Source: Phocaeicola barnesiae DSM 18169 = JCM 13652 (GTDB lineage: Bacteria > Bacteroidota > Bacteroidia > Bacteroidales > Bacteroidaceae). From it: a stretch of 64,000 nucleotides of DNA. A model generated the notes under the pieces. It made no database searches. It was not told the origin of the DNA and saw nothing but the letters and a program-made list of their open reading frames with translations. How positions within the stretch are numbered: position 1 is the first letter of the stretch; each line of letters opens with the position of its first letter. This document shows positions 60,637 through 64,000 of the stretch, one piece after another. The stretch lies in contig NZ_KB894645.1 in assembly GCF_000374585.1 (NCBI RefSeq), forward strand, positions 62,001 to 126,000, in the 5' to 3' direction. The position numbers and the translations under genes are program-made.

Positions 60637-60801
60637 TCAGTCTTCTACCGGCTGGAAATCTTCTTTTCCTACACCACAAACCGGGCAAACCCAATCTTCC
60701 GGAATGTCTTCGAATGCAGTTCCAGGAGCGATACCACCCTCAGGATCACCTACTTCCGGATCGTAAACCCAATCGCAAACTGTGCAAATGTACTTTTTCA
60801 T
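60637..60801 (-). CDS. rubredoxin
   Basis: 54 residues, too short for most ORF lists: [20 protein letters not shown], then [22 protein letters not shown]. The two CxxC pairs (YICTVC and WVCPVC) bind a single iron. Rubredoxins carry single electrons in anaerobes, for instance to peroxide- or oxygen-reducing enzymes. It begins 97 bp after the sirtuin gene stop in the same direction and may share its transcript. Confidence 0.97.
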   Translation of the reverse strand: MKKYICTVCDWVYDPEVGDPEGGIAPGTAFEDIPEDWVCPVCGVGKEDFQPVED

Positions 60802-60877
60802 ACCTCTTTTTTACTTTAGTTAGTAATTAATAGTTGCTAATACAAGAACAAATATAAAGAGAATTTGTTCAGATCAT

Positions 60878-61576
60878 TTATTCCAATAACATTTTTTTCA
60901 ATTCTGCCATACCTTCGGAAGCTCCTTTCTGGATGACATGTACACTCCGTCCGGAGGGAAGGGGTACTTCTTTCGGGTCAATCAGGTACACAGGAACGTT
61001 ACGGGGAACATAGTTCAACAGTCCTGCGGCCGGATAGACATTCAGAGAAGTGCCGATAATCACAAAGATATCCGCCTGCTCGGCATAATCGATGGCAGTC
61101 TCTATCATTGGGACCGCTTCGCCGAACCAGACGATGAACGGACGCAACTGAGAACCGTCGCCTGCCTTATCGCCTATCTTTACCTCAAACTCTTCCGGCT
61201 TCAGCTCACGGATATACTTCGGGTTGTTGGGCTGCCAGCTGGATGTGACCTTGGTCAGTTCACCGTGCAAGTGGATAACATGCGTACTTCCTGCCCGTTC
61301 GTGCAGATTATCTATATTCTGTGTAATGACAGTCACCTTGAAATTCTTTTCCAGTTCGGCCAACAGTTCATGGCCTCTGTTCGGCTGCACTTCCAACAGC
61401 TGTTTCCGCCGTTCATTGTAGAAATCAATCACCAGTTTCGGATTGGCGGCATACCCTTCCGGGGTAGCCACCTGCTCTACCGGATAACGGTCCCACAGAC
61501 CACCGGAGTCACGGAATGTACTGATTCCGCTCTCCGCACTCATTCCGGCACCTGTCAGAACAACTAGATTCTTCAT
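60878..61576 (-). CDS. sirtuin-type NAD-dependent protein deacylase without zinc cysteines
   Basis: 232 residues from MKNLVVLTGAG; the start is fixed by a strong Shine-Dalgarno AGGAGGAAG just upstream, and a longer frame from 61609 adds no domain. NAD-binding GAGMSAESGISTFRD, TQNIDNLHERAG and catalytic His in HVIHLHGEL are intact. The small domain that normally holds CxxC...CxxC for zinc has no Cys here (SSWQPNNPKYIREL). Sirtuins of this kind occur in Bacteroidetes; which acyl groups it removes is unknown. Confidence 0.9.
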   Translation of the reverse strand: MKNLVVLTGAGMSAESGISTFRDSGGLWDRYPVEQVATPEGYAANPKLVIDFYNERRKQLLEVQPNRGHELLAELEKNFKVTVITQNIDNLHERAGSTHVIHLHGELTKVTSSWQPNNPKYIRELKPEEFEVKIGDKAGDGSQLRPFIVWFGEAVPMIETAIDYAEQADIFVIIGTSLNVYPAAGLLNYVPRNVPVYLIDPKEVPLPSGRSVHVIQKGASEGMAELKKMLLE

Positions 61577-61606
61577 TTTCACTTCCTCCTGATTAGTTAA
61601 TCTGCA

Positions 61607-61614
61607 CAAAAATA
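61607..61614 (-). promoter_or_regulatory. TATTTTTG -7 box for the sirtuin gene
   Basis: CAAAAATA on the plus strand, 31 bp upstream of the chosen ATG. Confidence 0.45.
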
Positions 61615-61658
61615 AGAATTTTTATCAGTGAAAGCACCGCTCTTTGCTAGAAAAAAGA

Positions 61659-61666
61659 TACCTTTG
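61659..61666 (+). promoter_or_regulatory. TACCTTTG -7 box for the FKBP genes
   Basis: TACCTTTG, 41 bp upstream of the first FKBP ATG. Confidence 0.6.
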
Positions 61667-61706
61667 CCCCTCGATTTAAACAATCTATCTTAAATACAGA
61701 ATTTTT

Positions 61707-62291
61707 ATGGACAAATTCAGTTACGCCATTGGTCTGGGAATAGGCCAGAATCTGCTGAGCATGGGAGCTCGCAACATCGAAGTGGACGACTTTGCACAAG
61801 CTATCAAAGACGTATTAAGCGGAAACCAGACAGCTATCAGCCACACGGAAGCCCGTGAAATCGTAAACAAATATTTCACCGAACTGGAAGAAAAGCTGAA
61901 CGCTGAAAACATAGAGAAGGGAAAGAACTTCCTGGAAGAAAACAAGAAGAACCCGAACATCGTAACACTGCCGAGCGGCCTCCAGTATGAAGTCATCAAG
62001 GAAGGTAACGGCAAAAAGCCGAAAGCAACAGACCGCGTACGTTGCCACTACGAGGGTACACTGATAGACGGAACCTTGTTCGACAGTTCCATCAAACGTG
62101 GTGAGCCTGCCGTATTCGGTGTCAACCAGGTTATCAAAGGATGGGTGGAAGCACTTCAGCTCATGTCTGAAGGCGCCAAATGGAAACTTTACATTCCTTC
62201 AGAACTGGCATACGGAGCTCAGGGCGCCGGCGAAATGATTCCGCCTCACAGTACACTGATTTTCGAAGTAGAACTGATTGAAGTATTATAA
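61707..62291 (+). CDS. FKBP-type peptidyl-prolyl isomerase, cytoplasmic (Mip-like)
   Basis: 194 residues without signal peptide. An N-terminal helical dimerisation part (about 1-80; YAIGLGIGQNLLSMGA) precedes the FKBP domain (about 95-194): VRCHYEGTLIDGTLFDSS, PAVFGVNQVIKGWVEAL, LAYGAQGAG and STLIFEVELIEV. It catalyses cis-trans isomerisation of proline bonds. It lies 21 bp before the second FKBP gene. Confidence 0.95.
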   Translation: MDKFSYAIGLGIGQNLLSMGARNIEVDDFAQAIKDVLSGNQTAISHTEAREIVNKYFTELEEKLNAENIEKGKNFLEENKKNPNIVTLPSGLQYEVIKEGNGKKPKATDRVRCHYEGTLIDGTLFDSSIKRGEPAVFGVNQVIKGWVEALQLMSEGAKWKLYIPSELAYGAQGAGEMIPPHSTLIFEVELIEVL

Positions 62292-62312
62292 TCTAACATA
62301 AAACCATAGCAA

Positions 62313-63194
62313 ATGAAAAAGAGTACAGGATTGATGATGGCTCTTGCTGCAGCAGCAAGCATGGCATCATGTACAGCTCAGGGCCCGAAGGCCAACATGA
62401 AAAACGAAGTGGATACACTTTCTTATATGATGGGCGTTTCTAACTCTCAGGGTCTGAAAGAATATGCGACAGGCCGTCTGGGTGTAGACACAGCTTACAT
62501 GGCTGACTTCATCCGCGGTATCGAACAGGGTACCAAAGAAGTAGATGCCAAACAGAAGGCTTACCTGGCCGGCATGCAGATCGGACAGCAGATCAGCGGC
62601 GAAATGTTCGAAGCTATCAACAACCAGCTGTTCAGAGGCGATTCTACACAGACATTGAGCAAGGAAAACTTCCTGGCAGGTTTCATCTCTGCTGTCAGCC
62701 AGAAGAGCATGGTATCTGCTGATTCAGCCCAGATGTACGTACGCGAAAGAGCTGAAGCCATCCAGGCTAAAGCACTCGAAGCACAGTATGCCGACTATAT
62801 CAAAGAAAACAAAGCATTCCTGGAAGCCAACAAGACGAAGGAAGGTGTACAGACTACTCCTAGCGGTCTGCAGTACAAAGTCATCACAAAAGGTACCGGC
62901 GAAATCCCTACCAAGACATCTCGCGTTAAGGTAAACTACAAAGGTACTATGATTGACGGAACTCAGTTTGACAGCTCTTACGACCGCAAGGAACCGACAA
63001 CATTCCGTGCAGACCAGGTTATCCCGGGTTGGACAGAAGCCTTGACCATGATGCCTGTAGGTTCTAAATGGGAACTGTACATTCCGGCAGAATTGGCTTA
63101 CGGAAGCAAACAGGCCGGTCAGATCAAACCGTTCTCTACCCTGATTTTCGAAGTAGAGCTTCTCAGCATCGAGAAAGAAGCTGACAAGAAATAA
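62313..63194 (+). CDS. FKBP-type peptidyl-prolyl isomerase, lipoprotein
   Basis: 293 residues. A lipobox SMASC (Cys20) marks an envelope lipoprotein. Residues about 25-170 are the FkpA/Mip-like N-terminal helical domain (VDTLSYMMGVSNSQGLK), and the C-terminal FKBP domain has VKVNYKGTMIDGTQFDSS, PTTFRADQVIPGWTEAL and LAYGSKQAG. It probably folds outer-membrane or periplasmic proteins. The gene pair gives a cytoplasmic and an envelope version from one transcript. Confidence 0.95.
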   Translation: MKKSTGLMMALAAAASMASCTAQGPKANMKNEVDTLSYMMGVSNSQGLKEYATGRLGVDTAYMADFIRGIEQGTKEVDAKQKAYLAGMQIGQQISGEMFEAINNQLFRGDSTQTLSKENFLAGFISAVSQKSMVSADSAQMYVRERAEAIQAKALEAQYADYIKENKAFLEANKTKEGVQTTPSGLQYKVITKGTGEIPTKTSRVKVNYKGTMIDGTQFDSSYDRKEPTTFRADQVIPGWTEALTMMPVGSKWELYIPAELAYGSKQAGQIKPFSTLIFEVELLSIEKEADKK

Positions 63195-63230
63195 TCCGGA
63201 TACAACTTTTATCTCTGATAATTAACTGAA

Positions 63231-63265
63231 AGAGGCTGCCCCAAACCTGGAGCAGCCTCTCTTCT
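63231..63265. terminator. terminator between the FKBP and Na/Pi cotransporter genes
   Basis: AGAGGCTGC (63231-63239) pairs with GCAGCCTCT (63252-63260), followed by CTTCTTTTT. Confidence 0.82.
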
Positions 63266-63295
63266 TTTTATTATCAATGATAAAAAAGTTGCTTA

Positions 63296-64000
63296 TCACG
63301 AAGCCTTCTTGTTCTTCACATCCCGATGGGCCTCTACGACATTCACCACATAGTCACCCAGTTTCTCACATTCTCCAATCAAGTCCATGTAACGAACACC
63401 CATCTGATAATCGTATGCCTTGTTGTTGACATCGACAATATTCTGGTTCTTCAGCTGATTCCGGTAATTGTTGATTTCAGTTTCAATGTTGAAGGACTTG
63501 TTGATATCCACCTGGTGATGTGTATCCTCAACCAGCTCAATCATCTGCGACAGCGCATTGTCTGTCAGGCGGAACATCTGATGGATATGTTCATATTGGT
63601 TTTCGGTGAAGTCGATACCTCCCGAGCGTTTGTGGTTGATGGTACGGGCCAGATTATAGCAGCTGTCGCCGATACTCTCTATCTCAGTCACTTCACGAAG
63701 CATCTCCTGAATCTGCAGCTTACTTTCAGAACTCAGGCGTCCTTCCGATACCTTATTCAAGTAATTGGCTATCTCTATCTCCATGTTGTCACTGATATTT
63801 TCATACTTCTCTATCCTGCTGAACAGCTTGTTGAAGTCGTTCTCATTCTCGGTATGCAGCAAATCCCTTACCATCCGGAACATACGCTGGATACGTTCGG
63901 CAAAAAGATTGATTTCCTTTCTGGCCTGCAGGATAGAAAGTTCAGCTGTAGACAACAGACCTCCATTGATGAACTGCAACCGGTATTCTTCCTCCTGTTC
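63296..64000 (-). CDS. Na/Pi cotransporter-family protein, C-terminal PhoU-like domain (5' end outside window)
   Basis: The frame stays open to the window edge (EQEEEYRL before QFINGG), so only the last ~234 residues are seen. They form a PhoU-like helical domain (LSILQARKEINLFAERIQRMFRMV, EIESIGDSCYNLARTI, DLIGECEKLGDYVVNVVEAH). In Bacteroidetes this follows the membrane part of a sodium-phosphate cotransporter (YjbB/NptA type). The membrane part would lie to the right. A separate PhoU cannot be excluded, but the start is clearly not here. Confidence 0.82.
   Translation of the reverse strand, partial: EQEEEYRLQFINGGLLSTAELSILQARKEINLFAERIQRMFRMVRDLLHTENENDFNKLFSRIEKYENISDNMEIEIANYLNKVSEGRLSSESKLQIQEMLREVTEIESIGDSCYNLARTINHKRSGGIDFTENQYEHIHQMFRLTDNALSQMIELVEDTHHQVDINKSFNIETEINNYRNQLKNQNIVDVNNKAYDYQMGVRYMDLIGECEKLGDYVVNVVEAHRDVKNKKAS

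Noticed and set aside
1-64000. CRISPR array or cas genes
   Set aside because: No regularly spaced repeat-spacer pattern and no Cas protein motif found on either strand.

Overview
This is a Bacteroidales chromosome segment, most likely Bacteroidaceae (Bacteroides or Phocaeicola). The evidence is the recurrent TAnnTTTG promoter motif upstream of many genes, weak or absent Shine-Dalgarno sites, many Bacteroidales-type lipoproteins, a TonB-dependent receptor with an N-terminal carboxypeptidase-like domain, IntDOT-like recombinases and Bacteroidales families such as the PG_1098-like methyltransferase. Species level cannot be read from the sequence.

Left chromosomal part (1-21700): a partial phosphate butyryltransferase; a fusion of a class I glutamine amidotransferase with an M19 dipeptidase; a glutaminyl-cyclase-like M28 lipoprotein with a SufE protein; a leftward set (methyltransferase, cobalamin adenosyltransferase, DUF2795, lipoprotein thioredoxin, a C-terminally deleted M15 peptidase and an RNA-methyltransferase-like gene); a GH31 glycosidase; an EFR1 flavodoxin-ferredoxin; a CDF metal exporter; rpsO; the mtnN-luxS activated-methyl-cycle pair; a YfhO membrane protein; a cobalamin riboswitch in front of a lone biotin carboxyl carrier gene; and a two-gene ThrE-type exporter with membrane proteins of unknown role.

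Genomic island (about 21745-40899): a 16-bp direct repeat links a broken 3' end of tRNA-Leu(CAA) at 21745-21760 with the 3' end of an intact tRNA-Leu(CAA) at 40887-40970. This is the footprint of site-specific integration into a tRNA 3' end, as known for the Bacteroides element NBU1. The 19-kb interior is mosaic and decayed: an IS1182-family insertion at the left edge, a TetR / methyltransferase / two-ABC-exporter cargo operon, two excisionase-like HTH genes, a RhuM-like gene, two tandem tyrosine recombinases lacking the first catalytic Arg, a recombinase tail, a DUF1016 nuclease, a KUP potassium transporter, fragments of a relaxase and another gene, and finally a strikingly AT-rich three-gene module (38415-40613). 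That module encodes a cold-shock-domain protein, a two-helix membrane protein with a Cys-rich tail, and a 63-residue protein. It is the best candidate for an undescribed system.

Right chromosomal part (41100-64000): a ResB-CcsA-triheme peroxidase operon lying between two identical tRNA-Leu(CAA) genes, manC, a TonB-dependent receptor, HIT, greA, a TlpA-like lipoprotein without a CXXC motif, pnp, an iron-type alcohol dehydrogenase, a thioesterase, metY, a collapsed RND-efflux/two-component locus (adaptor plus headless LytTR regulator), a membrane-anchored MutS-like ATPase, rubredoxin, a sirtuin without zinc cysteines, two FKBP prolyl isomerases and a partial Na/Pi cotransporter.

Most convergent gene pairs are separated by a clear bidirectional hairpin terminator. 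The ORFs antisense to the long GC-richer genes are treated as shadows.
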